Source of the DNA: Oryzias latipes
Taxonomy: Eukaryota; Chordata; Actinopteri; Beloniformes; Adrianichthyidae
DNA length: 64,000 bases
Assembly (NCBI RefSeq): GCF_002234675.1
Contig: NC_019864.2
Coordinates: 19,966,582 to 20,030,581, forward strand
Direction: 5' to 3'
The notes under the pieces were generated by a model. The model did not search any database and had not been told where the DNA came from. It was given only the letters and a program-made list of their open reading frames with translations. A program made the translations under genes and the position numbers. Each line of letters opens with the position of its first letter. Position 1 is the stretch's first letter. Of this stretch, positions 11,739 through 25,129 are shown one piece after another.

Positions 11739-13172
11739 GTGTTTTTTTTTATAAGAACAGTTAAAGTATGCCCACTCTGACATGGGTCGTATGCAACAAC
11801 TGCATCAAAGTTGCAAAGAATTCAGCAAACAATAGAATTTGATTAATCAAAAAACACTTAAGTTGAATTGTTATTTTTTTCAATCAATATAAGTCATTAC
11901 TTTATATTGGTAATTCTAACTTTCTAATAAATAATTCCCTGGTGATCATAATTGAGTTTTTGGTTTGGATTTGGAAAATTATTATTTATTTATTTATTTA
12001 TTTTTTGTTGAAAATTAGCCACAATGAATCAGAGAAACCAACATACTGATGCTTTAACTTACAACTTGAAAGCCAAGCTTAACACATGGGGAGACAGTTC
12101 TGACTGAACAACCATTTCTGATTCCCCTATGTTGTTGAGTTCATGGTGCAGACTGTGCTTTGTTGGTTAAGTTGCATCACTTCATACAAACATGAACAAC
12201 CATGAGCAAATATTGGGGCAAACAGAAAAGCTGTTTTTTTATTTTATTTGCATTTTTGAAAAGTGTTGTTAAACAAAACAAATCAGTACAGATGAAAATA
12301 AATGTTATTGGAGGGGCACATGACAAAAAGGTACTTTAGTCTGAATATGGCTGCAAGTCTCCTGACTCATCTGAGAGTTTGCGTCACACCCTCTGCCTCA
12401 TGTATTCCCTGTTGTGCATAGATAAGTGGAGGTGTTTAATGCTAGATATTTTATCCTTAAGACATTGGTGCTGGGAATATTGTTACACACTCCATTATCT
12501 TTATAGGCCTAAGGCTTGCATCAATTCAAGAAAATATTGACTTTTACTTTGCTGCATAATTGTTTGATTCTCTGCTAAACACTCGGACAAGTAGACAGTA
12601 AAGAAAGAGAAGAGCAAAAGGGGCAATTCAAGAATACCTCCTGAAAATAAAGATGATTTTTCTAAACTTGCTGTCTATAGTGTTTGATGTCATGCTGCCA
12701 AATCATTTCATCATGGACTAATGTGAAGATAGTGGAACATCAGAAAAAGAGGTCTAAATTGATTTTTTTTTCTATTTACTTTCAACATTTTTGTTTAAAT
12801 TAAAATAAGTTTCCTTCAAGGCATTTTAACAAATAATCAATATAGTATAACGAAGAAAGGGAGCCATAATGCACATGTCATTCTTATATCTTAAATTAAT
12901 AAATGTAAAACTCAAAAGCCAAGACGAAATGCAGCTAATATCCTCTATATCTCAGAGTACCACAGGTATATAGGATGAATTTTTAATAGAGTTACCTGCT
13001 TTCAGTGTAAGAAGGGAGAGCATCCAGCTCCTGTCAGATATCCAGAGCCAGGCTTTGATGCTGAGGCTCTTTGAGAAGAAAGAATTAGCTTCTTTTGCTT
13101 TTAAAGTTTTAGACTTTAGGGAGGTATGGTGGATTCTTTGAACTGGCCAGATTAAGTATTTTATCAGCCGTG
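11739..13172. other. gene-free AT-rich intergenic DNA
   Basis: No supported gene or structured repeat is visible. It contains a short TTTA run near 11983-12003 and poly(T) tracts only. Confidence 0.55.
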
Positions 13173-13275
13173 CAGTCATACATTTTCTAAAACCGCCCCA
13201 TCTTTCTGGGGACTGAGGTATCTGCCATCAAACGGGGGGAGGTTACACCTTGGACAGCTAAGCCAAACCAGGGGT
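13173..13275 (-). mobile_element. SINE/LINE tail remnant, minus strand
   Basis: CATTTTCTAAAACCGCCCCA followed by GGGGGAGGTTACACCTTGGACAG and AGCCAAACCAGG matches, in reverse, the CCAGGGTGT...GGGACAAAACGG...AATG tail of the SINE at 34690-35071. Only the tail is present. Confidence 0.45.
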
Positions 13276-13835
13276 TAAGATGTATAAAACCATTGGATTT
13301 GAAGATAAAGTCCTTATTTATGTGTGCTTAGATGGTATGTTTTGAGACCTTTTTCACAAAAGGTCATAGAGATGCTTTGTTTTCTTATTTTACAACCTAC
13401 CAGCTTGTCAACTTCCAAATTATAATTCTCATTTTCTGGCTGGGCAGCCTAAAACAAAACTAAACCATAAAGGTTCTCTAAAGTCACTATGAGATACCTG
13501 TCATAAATAGCCAGTCTAATATGTTGCCCCATTATAGGTAAAGTTTGCAAACAGTCACCTTCAGCTGCAGCACTATAAGATAAAGGAGAATTCTAACTCA
13601 GATTTGAGTCTGGTTACTTTACAAGAAGTAATGGGACTGATGTGTTTTTTGCTCTTATGCAAGTGAAGTAAAAGAGACTAAGTAAAAGTCAATTCTAGCT
13701 ATTTGTCTGTAAATTAGCATTATTTAATCGCATTTTTTTTTGTTTGTAAAAACCTTTTGCATTTGTCCTATTTCCAATAAGTGTTTTAGCCTGTTGTCAT
13801 AGCAGCAGTTTTAGATGCTCACAAATCCCACATAT

Positions 13836-14035
13836 TTTGTTTTAATTTTTTTTTACTTTTATTTATCCCACAATGGGGAAATTGTTTTACTTTAACCCAT
13901 CCCCTAGGGGGAGCGGTGAGCTGCAGACTAGCATCTCTCGGTGGGCGACAGCTGGCTGGGGAGAGCGGGGATTGATCCGCCAACCCTTCGGTTGTTGGAC
14001 TACCTGCTCTACCGCCTGAGCTACACTGTTGCCCG
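13836..14035 (-). mobile_element. tRNA-derived SINE, minus strand
   Basis: Read on the minus strand, the unit starts at about 14035 with a tRNA-like head. An A-box-like TAGCTCAGGCGGTAGAGCAG lies at about 14004-14023 and a B-box-like GGTTGGCGGATCAATCC at about 13969-13985. A body with CTAGGGGATGGG follows, then a TTCCCCATTGTGGGATAAATAAAAG tail ending in A-rich sequence. This is a typical pol III promoter-bearing fish SINE. It is not a functional tRNA because the acceptor and anticodon arms do not fold as a full cloverleaf. Confidence 0.75.
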
Positions 14036-17000
14036 TATTTTATGTATATACATATTTTTTTTATTATACTGAGGTTTTCTTCAGAACTCCACAATTCACC
14101 ACTTAAACAATTTCTTGCTCTAAGAAAGCTGTTTAATTTCAAGATTGCTGCTGTCTTTTCTTTCTATTTACACATCACTTTTCAAGGTAAAATGCATTAG
14201 ATTGTGTTGACTAACAAACATTTGGTGTAATTCATCAAGCGGGACATGAGGTGTGCAGCAGAAAACTGTGATGTATTCCCTGGTTCCTTAAAAGAGACAG
14301 GTAAAGTGAAAGTGACAGCAAAAACAATGTCTTCCTTTACAATGTTGTTTTTGTTAATTTGGAGTGAATGTACACATGCAGGAAAGGTACAAATGAAGTC
14401 AGAATGTTGTATCGTGCTGTATAGAGGCTGATTCTAAAGGTGTGGGACTAAAACAGGGAGGTCATGATGGTCAGGTCTTTGAATCAATCACAATGGTCAA
14501 GAACACCTCCTAATGCTGACCACTGAGGAGGGACTTCCTAATGAGAAACTTGTTATAGTGAAGCCAGTTTCTGCATTTTGTATACTAAACAATGCTTTAA
14601 AAACTACATTTGGATAAGTTTGTTCTCCCTTCAAAGTCCATAGCGTTTGGATTGAACAATATTCTCATCAAAATAGATATTATAAACTAAAAAAAAAAAG
14701 AGATATGTTTGTGAATCGAATTCTCTGGGATTTCCTTCCTCAATAGCACCTGGTATTCAGAGCAGCTGCTCTGTGAGGATAACAGGGAGAGAGCATGAAA
14801 AGAAGCAAAGGTGTGAACCAGGGGAAGATGACTGTTTGACAGGATGTGCTTTGTTACACACTCTCTGTTCCTAAAAGCACAGACAACCCACCAAGGCTAC
14901 ACACGACAGATGAGAGAATGAGGAAGGCGAATGTGGGTGTTCTTGTTTTTGGTATTAATCAGGAGCCATTTTTCTTGTGCATTAACTAACCTTGTCGGAT
15001 GCATTTGTCTCGTTGGAGATAAAAGCCATGCCCTAATGCAACAGCCAGAGAGGTTCACAGTAAGCATGAACTGGTACAAACTGAAGTTGGGCTTAAGGAA
15101 TCACGAAATGGAAGTCAATAAAATGTCTTCTTAAAGATTCCTAGGCATAAGAGTGTGTGCTGGGACGAATTTGTGTAAGTGATGCAATCAAGAAAAGATA
15201 TATCGTCCCTCTCCTCTTCCTGGAGAGACTTCGAAATGCATCCAAGATGCCAGCAGCAGTGACAGCATCATCAACAAATTGTAGCTGTGCGACACACACA
15301 AACACGCACTCACAGATTGGTGCGAGCCACTTGAGAAAAACACTCCAAATGTGTTTCGGAAACTGCTCTGCCCCAGGAGAGAAAATCTCTTTTTCTTTTT
15401 TTTTTTCACAAACAAACAAACAAACAAACAGCTATACACTCTTTCTATCCCTACTCTACAATGCTGAAGTTTCTCAATCAAGAAAGCAGCTTGTCTACAA
15501 GAATAACTGCTTTCAGGAGAAAAGTGTTCCTTCTTTCTGTTCGGCCAATTAGAGCTAAATGAGTCAAAGTGGGCCAGATTTAACAGTCTCAGATTGCTCC
15601 TGAAGGTCAGACGGCACTCACAGTGAACGGCCTCCATCCATAAATCCCTCAGGTCTAAAATGTGCTTATTGGGATCTTACTTCAGTACACCTGTTTATCT
15701 GATGAAGCTATTTCCTTGTAAAGACAGATCTTAAAAGTCTGGCAATTCGCCCAGTTTACCTTTTATGGGGCACCTCTAGCTCCCATCTCTTTCTCTATCA
15801 ACTTCGTTTCATTTCCCAAGTGGGTGCTCCTGTTCTTTGCAGTCGTAGACATTCTTCTCTCTGGAAGCCACTTGAAAATAACAGGTCAGCATGGATGAAG
15901 AACTAATGAGCAGAATGCTGGTCACTTAAGATCAGGAATGCAGGGCAAAAAGGACAATGGAAAATGAGTTAGTGGCATGCAGACGGTAACATCTTTGTCT
16001 TCATCTCTAAAATTACAAACACTTTATATATTTTTAAAAAGCACACATTTTTGCATAAATACAGTTATTAGTTACAGATGTTAGAAGGCATGTAGGCACA
16101 TTCTGCAGACAGGATGCCAGAGAGTAGGAGGCATTGCTGAATAGACCAAATGCTTAATGTTGCCAAATAGATCTAAGGGGAATAATGACATTTGTGTAAA
16201 TGAAATATGTGGAGAAAATGAGGATTTTTTTTTTTAAAGTTAAGAACATTCTAGAAGTTCAGTCTGGGGAAGAAAAAAAAAAGAAATGCAAAAATGAACC
16301 GGAAGATTATGGATAAAAATGGAAGGAACCTTTTGACATAACAAGTAGGAGGGAAAGTAAGAGGAGTGAATGAGTGCAACATATGCTGATGATGAGGACT
16401 CCCCAAGAAGGAATTTAATTTTTTATGTGTCCTAGATTTCAACCCCCCAATGCAACACTCTTCTCGCACACAGGGAACACCCCTCGGGAAGAAAATTGGC
16501 TAAACAGTCAGGAACAGAGAGAAGATGAGAAGAAAGGAATGAGTGATTTAAAGAACAGAAGGGTGAATGCTGCTTTGGTGTCAGTTAAACCATTTCTCTC
16601 TCAGGATCACATAAAAAGAGAAGTTTATTAGTTTTGAAACATCTGGGGAAGTCTGTGTAGCAAATAATGGAACTGAAATCCATTTTAGAAACACAAAAAC
16701 CCTCTAAGTTAACTTTTTGTGTTTTGTGCAGCTCACAGTGAAAGTGATGTGGCCTTTCTTTGTTGTGTGCTCTCGGTGTGTGTGAGACAGATGAGGTTAG
16801 GGAGAGGACTTCAGGCTTTCCTTGGGATAGAGGTTTGGGATATATGAAAAATGTTTTTCCTTTTTTTGTCATTATATTTTTAGCTCTAGGACTTCATCGT
16901 CAAAGCCTGACAAAGGCACAATGGCTCACAGGCGCCGTGCGCAAAAGTCATGACACCACACAGTGTGTGTGTATGTGTTGTGTGACAGTTCAAAACTGAC

Positions 17001-17864
17001 AGGTGGAAGTCCGACAAAAGTTTTGTGAGTGCACTGTTGACAGTTCTGGGTGAAAGGAAAGGACCGGTCAGGACATTTGAATGTGCAGCAGTGACTTTGA
17101 GTGCTGAGATGAGGAGCAGCACATTTTTGAGGGCCTGTGGGTCAGAGGAGATCTGCTGGTATGATGGTGGCGCAGACTCCCCCTGATGTCGGACTGTAAG
17201 CTTATGTTGATCCCCTTCATTTGTTGAATTTTCCAATGCTTTATAATCAGGATCATTCAGTTCACAGTTATTTTTTTTTTTTTTACTTTGCTGTTTCCAG
17301 CCTCAGTGACATTGCCAAATCAGTCTTTCAGATTTCAAAGACCTCCGAGTAATTCTGAACCCGTCCTGTGTTTGATCCTGATCCCGATATTTGATTAGAT
17401 GGATGATGATAGATGTATTTCGTAGGACAAGTATTGAAATTTTAAATGCAATGAAACAATATCTGTCGTTGTCAACCACTTCATTGCAGATTTTTTTTTG
17501 CTGTCGTTAAATTAAGACTTCTGCACCTGTTAAAAAGTATTTTGTGCCAATCCTCGTGAGCCGTCAACTCATTTTTTTTTTTTTTTTTTCAGAGAAACCC
17601 TGCAGGAGTTGTGAAAAAAATTTAAATAAATATTTTTCTTTTTTGTTTGCCTGATGGAGTAAGTTTTAGACAAGTGGTGCTCATTACTTCAAAGGATGTG
17701 ATGGTAAAAAGTATATTTTCAAAAAATCCATCAGCGAATCATCACATTGCGTCAGTAAGTAAGTCACTTGTTTAACATGAACAAGGACCAATCAAACATC
17801 CTCTGAAACATACATCACTGTTTTCAACTACACTGAGTGCACTTTTTTTCTTCTGTCTTCTCTC

Positions 17865-17900
<36 letters not shown>

Positions 17901-20900
17901 GTGTTTTAGGCTATAAATCAGATATTCCAAAGTAATGCTAATTACTTGTATACTTGTATATTTATTTTAGCAGATATCTAACCTACCTGAGTAGATATTT
18001 GGATGGCTACTTCTTACTTCATAAACAGAATTTCTTTTCATTTAATTTTTGGTCCTTGTATGCACACCAAAATTACAGTATCGTGCTCTCAAGGTGTTTA
18101 AAAGAATATATAAAAGTCATGATTAGGACTAAGAACATATTTTAAATTATATAAAAAAATCTAAAGATATGTAAAGATAACAAAGTTCTTGTTTTTCGTT
18201 TGTTAGATTGACAGTTCTGGGGCGGAAACTGTCCTACAGTGCGTTTGTGTGGGCCTTGTGAGATCTACTTGAGTAACATAATTTTTATAACTTCATCAGC
18301 TTAAAAAATAAGGTTACCAGTGTATTTGTTGCCCATTTTAGGTAATTTTAGTGTACTTTAGAGTATTAACATAGCTATGTAAATGTGTGTGTCGGATAGA
18401 GCTAATGGGTGTGAATATTGGTTTCTTAATGTCTTGCAGCTCTAAGTCCTTGCTGAGAGTGTCTGCCTCTGTAGATCAGGCTTTGCCTGAAGCCTTTGAC
18501 CCTTCTAATCAGCTCAAACCACAATAACCCTCCAAATGGCATTTCAATTAATCATGTTACACTTGTAGGATGAAGCCTTGCATCTTAATGGGCAGTGCTG
18601 GGCTAACACAGAAATGGTACAAATATGTATAATTCGACATTTTTCCTTTGACCTTTTGCTCTTTCACTGTAACAGACCTCACCTACTGTACATTTGTTAA
18701 GAAGCAGCATAGAGGCTGCACTTGTGCTCAGAATAGATTCAGACTATAAAAAATGATTTATAGGTGATGAGAAGCCTAGAAGCTTTCCATTGTCTGTGTT
18801 ATCTTTTGGAGTGCCCTGCATTTCACTCCACAATTTCATTCCTTTCCGAGATAACGTTTGCACGCCTTCTGAACACAGTTACACACAGAAGAAAGCACAC
18901 AGTTACCATACAATCACTCACATGCATTACCATAAACCCCCCTTCTTATGCTGGAGCGGGAACAATGTCAAAAACTATTTTGGCTTATGCTGAGTAAAGA
19001 GGACAGCAAGTAAAAAATAATATCATTGTGCGTGATTAAAAATGTATCACAGTGATATCCTAGCCATAACTCATAAACATTTTTGTCTTCATTGCGGATT
19101 TTGTTTGTTGCAGAAAGCTTTCAAATTAAGTGTGCCTCAAACAATAAAACTCCTCATGGGGTCTGCATGCTCTACACTTCCTTGTCATCCTTTTATGGAA
19201 CAGCACGAAGGGAAAAGATACCATTTAAATTTTCTTTCTCCACTTCTGTCTCAGCTTGCGGATAAGTTGAGATTTCCTGGACTAAACCAGAAATGGGAAA
19301 TATCTCCATTTTCTTTTGTTATCACTGCAATTACAATATTTATGAGAATCCCAGTACAGAATAAAAGCTGTTTTGTTCTAAAGCTATTTCCTTAACCTCC
19401 TTGTACAGTTGTTTTTATTTTTTATTTATTTATTTAATAAAACGCCACCAAGAAAATCCCTCAAGCATTTGTCACTATAATTGTACAACACAATGCCCTG
19501 AATGAGTATGAGCTTGCTGTGTGAAACTGCTGACAGGCAAAGAATAGGATACCTCGCAGTGAACAGGGATTAGAACGGAGGAATGAAATGAATTAGAAAG
19601 TGAAATGAAAGCCCAGAGGACACATGTTACTGGTGTTACTTCTGTTAAGCATTGAAAAAAATTGAGTGAAAATACTCTGATTATTTTGACCTTTCATCCA
19701 CATTATGAAAGCTTTTCAGTAAAAAACACATTTCTGACGGAGGCCTGTTCCTCAGACATTTGCTTTTATTAGAAAACAGATATTTTATGATATTATGTTT
19801 TGATCAATATGTTGTAGTCATTTATGGTTCTTTTGTGTAATTTAGGGATGTCTCTTTGAGCTAAATAACCCAAGTCTATTTGTACAAATGTAAAATGTGG
19901 TTCACAAATGACAGCTTTCCCTTTGTTCTGCAAAAGAAAGCCTCCTTTCAACACACTTTTCCGCACAAGTAGTTTTTTTAAGAGTACCTTGGAGAGATTA
20001 TGCCAAGGTAATGCATATGCTTGAGGACCTCAGCAGCCTCATGGGTGCCCAACAATAGGGTTGCTAATAAGTGGAATGATGAGGGGAGAAAACTTGTCAG
20101 CTGATCTGCATCTTCTGAAGAGGTAAATCAAATGGCGGAATAATCTGTTTAACCTCCAAGGAGTTGTAAAGTTTAATTTGTATAAAAATATCTTAAGTAC
20201 TAGGTTATTGTTTTTTTTTTTGTTCTTTTTTTTTTTGTTGCTTTTTTTCAGTGCTTCTGACCCCAGCAGTTCCGCAGTAGCTCAGCGTTTTGTTTCTATC
20301 TCTGCAACACCTCTAGAGGTTGTGCCAGACCCGTGTAATGTGCATCAAAAAACTCCCACGTTGTTTGAAAGCACGCAAAGCAACTTTCTAAATGAAACCT
20401 CTGCTCTATATTTCAATTTTTGCCACGTGTCCCACCAGACTTTTCCTTTTTGTCCCTGTATTTAACAAACTTTTGGGCCCATCAAACTTCAAGATTAAAG
20501 AAGCAACTCAAGATACAACTAAAAATGTCAGTTGCTGGAGAATTTCAGAGACTGCAAAACACATTTAATGGGATCGTATGCACATAGATGGCATCAGTTC
20601 ATTGGTTAGGGGGCTTTGAGAATTGATAGAGGCAAAATAAAAAGGACCTTGGTTTCACCTTTTATTGCACAATGGCTGTGTGAACACAGATATTGAACCG
20701 TAAAAGATTTACCTAAAGATGTCTCTTAGATTAAGATCATGATACTGTGAGGGTCAGTGTGTTTGGGGTTTGTTTCTTGTAGGTCGTTACACATTGTTTT
20801 TGTGTTTACACTTAGGTTATCCTTTTCAGTAATTGACGTTTCTGTTCCATGTTCCTGGTCTGCACACCTGGGGTGAATTATAATCCCCTCAGGTGTTTCC

Positions 20901-22035
20901 TATCAATGGATTATTCCTCAGTATGTGGATAACTCCACGGTTTCACTTTCTCACTGTCTGATTCGCATGTCACTGGCTTATCATATTTTAATTTAAGCTT
21001 GTGGTCCACACTATGTAAATTAAAGATCGGATATTTGAGTGTAATCAGCTTGGGGCCAAAGTTTTCTTTGATGGTATTTTATGGTTTATAGACTTAACAG
21101 AGATTTTTGCAAGGACGCATCGAATCGCTTTCGCTCTAAACTTACCTTAGCTTGATGTCTACTTGAAAGCAAAACATGTTTTTTTTTTAAATAATTTAAA
21201 AAATGTAGGAATCAAGGGGTTAGGTCAATTTAATTGATCAGTTTATTTTCTGCAAAAGTGATTGTCTTCAACCGATTTTAGATTTTATAGCAACATCCAG
21301 GATAATTCTATGTTCAATTTTATGGAAATCTTTGGACATTAAACATTTTATTTTAGTAGGTATGAGGCAAAGAGAACACAGCTTTTTATTGTTTTACTGC
21401 TGCTATCTAAATACATAGACATTAAAGTTTAGAAAAAAATGCCTAAAAAAATGTAAATTTAAATGTTTTATTCTAGAAGATATTTTCTAAACCTTCATTG
21501 ATTCTAAATTCTCAGCCATTTCTTTGCTCCTTACTTAAACAATAAAATATTCCAAGGAAGGTGTCTAGTTTTTCATTAAACTGTCCACACTGACAGATGT
21601 TCTGCTTCCCTGTAGACACATAAAGAGCTTTAAGCCATTTATGAGAAACCAGGACACAAAACTGCAATAAAAATACCTCTTAATAACAGTGGCAATGGTT
21701 TTTAAAAAATTCCTTTACATGTATAGCTTACAAATTTTTTATTAACACGTTTCATTCTACAGTGAAAAAAAAATTTGTTCAACGAAGACACGATACCCTG
21801 ACTCATGCCAGGAGTAGAAAGCCATAACTACCCCCACCACAGCTGATTTGTGTGTGTTTTTGTGGTGAAATTGTTGAGTTTGGGAAAAAACAGCTGTGTC
21901 TCACCGCAGTACAGTGATCGCTTTAAATTCAGCACAGCAAAGAATATGGTTGCTCCTCTGAATTTAACCAGAGTTAACTATGCAACTCTAACTTGTTAAT
22001 TATACAAAGAGTTTTTCCCTCCAAAGCTCATGGCC
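14036..22035. other. 8-kb gene-free intergenic DNA
   Basis: No gene is supportable on either strand. Frames up to 149 codons (for example near 15188-15637) are of low complexity or cross homopolymers and have no family motifs. The stretch holds a (CAAA)n run near 15410-15430, a (TA)n run at 17868-17897 and long poly(T) tracts. Non-repetitive islands near 14730-15060, 16880-17170 and 18430-18600 have mixed composition and could be conserved non-coding DNA. Confidence 0.5.
17868..17897. repeat. (TA)n microsatellite
   Basis: Fifteen uninterrupted TA units. Confidence 0.95.
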
Positions 22036-22039
22036 ATAG

Positions 22040-22750
22040 TCTTATTGGCAGCACCGCTAAATCTGAGGCCATGGTCCTTGACCGGAGAAAGGTAGTTTGC
22101 CATCTCTCGGTCGGTGGAGTGTCCTTGCCCCAGGTGGAGGAGTTTAAATACCTTGGGGTCTTGTTCACGAGTGAGGGAAGATCGGAGCGTGAGATTGACA
22201 GGCGGATCGGAGCAGCGTCCGTAGTTATGCGGTCGCTCTATCGGTCCGTCGTGGTGAAGAGAGAGCTGAGCCGAAAAGCAAAGCTCTCAATTTACCGGTC
22301 GATCTACGTTCCAGTACTCACCTATGGTCATGAGCTATGGGTCATGACCGAAAGAACGAGGTCCCGAATACAAGCGGCTGAAATGAGCTTCCTCCGCAGG
22401 GTGGCTGGGCGCTCCCTTAGAGATAGGGTGAGAAGCTCGGTCACCCGCGGAGAGCTCGGAGTAGAACCGCTTCTCCTCCACATCGAAAGGAGCCAGTTGA
22501 GGTGGCTCGGGCATCTAGTTCGGATGCCTCCTGGACGCCTCCCTGTCCCACTGGGCGGAGGCCCCGGGGAAGACCCAGGACACGCTGGAGAGACTACGTC
22601 TCTCGGCTGGCCTGGGAACGTCTCGGGGTCCCCCCAGAGGAGCTGGAGGAAGTGGCTGGGGTGAGGGAAGTCTGGGCATCTCTGCTCAGTCTGCTGCCCC
22701 CGCGACCCGGTCCCGGATAAGCGGAGGAAGATGGATGGATGGATGGATGG
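22040..22750 (+). mobile_element. 5'-truncated Rex3-like LINE with GATG tail
   Basis: The frame from about 22043 encodes the C-terminal part of a non-LTR reverse transcriptase: VEEFKYLGVLFTSEG, the LTYGHELWVMTERTRSRIQAAE block, LRRVAGRSLRDRVRS and LRWLGHLVRMPPGRLP. It then shifts frame at about 22550 into GRPRGRPRTRWRDYVSRLAW and ends PPEELEEVAGVREVWASLL. The element finishes in a (GGAT)n run (22731-22750). Rex3/RTE elements of fish are known to end in GATG-type tandem repeats, which supports the assignment. It is higher in GC than its surroundings and much less decayed than the 10.4-kb copy. The palm and endonuclease are missing. Confidence 0.85.
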
Positions 22751-23607
22751 ACAAGAAGATTTAACATTGTTTTGTCAATTTTTGTAAAAAGTAAACATGC
22801 ATGTAATTGGGTTACAATTTCTCTAAAATTCTGTTTTAAAATGTTTTTTTTTAAGTTCAGTTAAAGGGCATCCTTTTTTAAAAATGGAAACTAAAATCAA
22901 ATCTGAATCCATGAATTGTCACTCCACATGTAATCGCAAAATTAGTTTTATAATTGTGGAATTTTAAATGTCATTCCAAATGAACTATGTGCTTTAAGAG
23001 CTTCAACATCCATTTCACATTTGACATTTAACAGGCTCTTACTGTTTTACAGCCCTTTATCTCCAGCTTAGCAAAAGCAGAAAAAACGTTAATTGTGTCT
23101 GATGAAAATGCTAAGTCTTAGAAGTGTTCTGAGTAATCCAAGCAACTTTTACTGAGCTTGAAAGAAATACATTTATTTGACAGTCTCCTAAACACAGTTG
23201 CCATAAACTTGGGCATCAAATTGATGACTGTTCGTCCCTTGGCATTTTGTTTTGTTTGTTTGTCTGTTTTTGGTCATGTTCCCCTGAACTTTACAATATA
23301 AAAGTCCTTTTTACTTAAAAATGCTACCCAACTCATGGAACAGCCACAATAATCTCCATGCGCAGTTATTTGTTGTCATTGACCATGTTGAGCACTGGAC
23401 GGAGTGACCCCTTCACCATTGCACCCGCTGGATCCTCAAAGCCAAAATCCCATACACTTCTACTGAGAAATAAACAGGCTTAACTAGTTTTACTTTTCAG
23501 AGTAACCATTCTTGCTCTACTTCTTCTTGTTCTTAACTTCTTCTTGCTAATCCTATTTTTGTTGTTGCAAGTTATTCAAGTTATAAACTGACCAATTAGA
23601 AACCTCA
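22751..23607. other. gene-free intergenic DNA
   Basis: AT-rich unique sequence; I see nothing that can be named. Confidence 0.5.
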
Positions 23608-24082
23608 GCAAAGGTCCTTCAGTATGATAGATGTAAAGTGCCTCGTAAGCTATTACTTAAGCATTTCACACATGAAGAAATACGTCTTTTAGTAAGTCAA
23701 CATTTTTTCACTATAAGTATAAGGACATTGAAAATAATTTGCAGGAAACTGGGCCCTTTTTAGAAGAAGATTCTTGACCCACAAGGAGTGGATTTTCGGT
23801 ATACTTGCAGAGGTCCAAATGCATTATGGTACAAGGATTGCTATGATAAACGAAAGCCTCATGCCATCACCATAACCCTTGTGCTATCCTAGGCACTTTT
23901 TTACATTGGGAGTTGGGTCATCTAGACCCACTAGACAGTGCTCTGAACCTTTTTTCTTCAATGATTTGTGATCTTCACTGGTGTCCATGGATTACATGAA
24001 ATCTTTCCACCTTTATCCACCTTTTTCATGGTAGGGAGAACACGTCAAAGTAAGGGTGGGGTCATCTAAGATAGCACAAGGG
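23608..24082 (+). repeat. 475-bp dispersed repeat, copy 1 (carries a MITE)
   Basis: This block is nearly identical to 29747-30214. Both start TCCTTCAGTATGATAGATGTAA and continue through CCTCGTAAGCTATTACTTAAGC, TTGCAGGAAACTGGGCCC and GGAGTGGATTTTCGGTATAC before the shared MITE. Either the MITE inserted into an older repeat that was later copied, or the whole is one larger element. Confidence 0.85.
23876..24082. mobile_element. 207-bp MITE, copy A
   Basis: The ends are perfect inverted repeats: CCCTTGTGCTATC at 23876 and GATAGCACAAGGG ending at 24082. The body includes GGGAGTTGGGTCATCTAGAC and TCTTCACTGGTGTCCATGG. Three other copies lie in this window. There is no coding capacity. The superfamily cannot be settled because clean target-site duplications are not obvious. 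Confidence 0.85.
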
Positions 24083-25127
24083 AGAAATGTATGTGGTTAT
24101 TTTATTCTGGTTATTTTATGGAACCCCAAGCAGAAATCAGAGAGCCCTGTCATAGATGTAAAGTTTTTAGAAAAGTACCAACCAATGTTGTTCTTGGCAG
24201 CTTTTGTGCAGTTAAATCATAAGCTTACCATCAAAACAAGTTGTATTCAATTCAAAATAATCTTAAAACTCTCCTGTACCAGACAACCTTTGTCTGCAAA
24301 GTTTGAGCGAGGGGGAAAATGAAGGCATTACTTAAGCCTACAGTCTTTAGAGTTAGCATTACATTTTATTGATTTCTTCATTCTGTTACTTCCTTTCTCT
24401 TATTTCATTTTTTAAACAACATATTTATTTTATATGTCTGTGAAGACTCTCATTCATCCAGGTTGATTCCATTGCAGAAGTATGTTTAAAAATTGTCACA
24501 AGTCCAGATGACAATTTTCAATTCTACTACTACGATATTTCTTTTATTGTTGTACCAATTGAACCTGCTCAGGAAAAGGGAGCTGCTTTCCCCTATTTAG
24601 CCATTCAGGTAGGTGGAATTTCCCTTTGGTGGGAGGTTCTGTTGGGAATCAGAGGCAGCAGTGAAAACAGGCTCTATTCTATAATAATAACAGCAAGTCT
24701 TTTTATTTTTTTTCTTCCTGCTGGTAGGCACCCTCCCACAAAAACCCCTTAAGCTTTTAATTAGCTTCTCCTTATGTCCCTTCTTATTTGCCGCTGTTGC
24801 TGTGTGGTAAAGCACAAGGGACCGTCTTTCAAAAGTGTTTTCATTTGAGACTTAAAACATGCAACGAGCCTGCTAACGTTAGGACAGGGTTTTTTTCTAA
24901 ACCTGTTTTAGCTGTTTCATCTTGCCAAAGATTTGACTCATACTGTGAATGCAAGAGTTACTTTACTGAAGGAGCTCTTACAGTTAGCGTTTCAGAACTG
25001 CTTAGTCTCTGGAGCACTAGAACTTTAAGACCTTCCCTACTTTAAGACCTTCCCTACTCTTTGGCTTTTGACTCTGATTAGGATTGATGTTCCAGACTTC
25101 TTTTGTTTAATTTTATTTTTTAGTGTT
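24083..25127. other. gene-free intergenic DNA
   Basis: There is no supported gene. A short TGTGAAGACTCTCATTCATC motif near 24440 resembles a dispersed fish repeat but is too short to classify. Confidence 0.45.
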
Positions 25128-25129
25128 TA

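Noticed and set aside
13969..14035. Apparent tRNA gene
   Set aside because: A- and B-box-like signals are present, but there is no full cloverleaf, and the unit continues into a SINE body and tail.
15188..15637. 149-codon minus-strand frame with Cys- and Lys-rich runs
   Set aside because: Low-complexity lysine run from a homopolymer, an overlapping frame on the other strand, and no splice or family signal.
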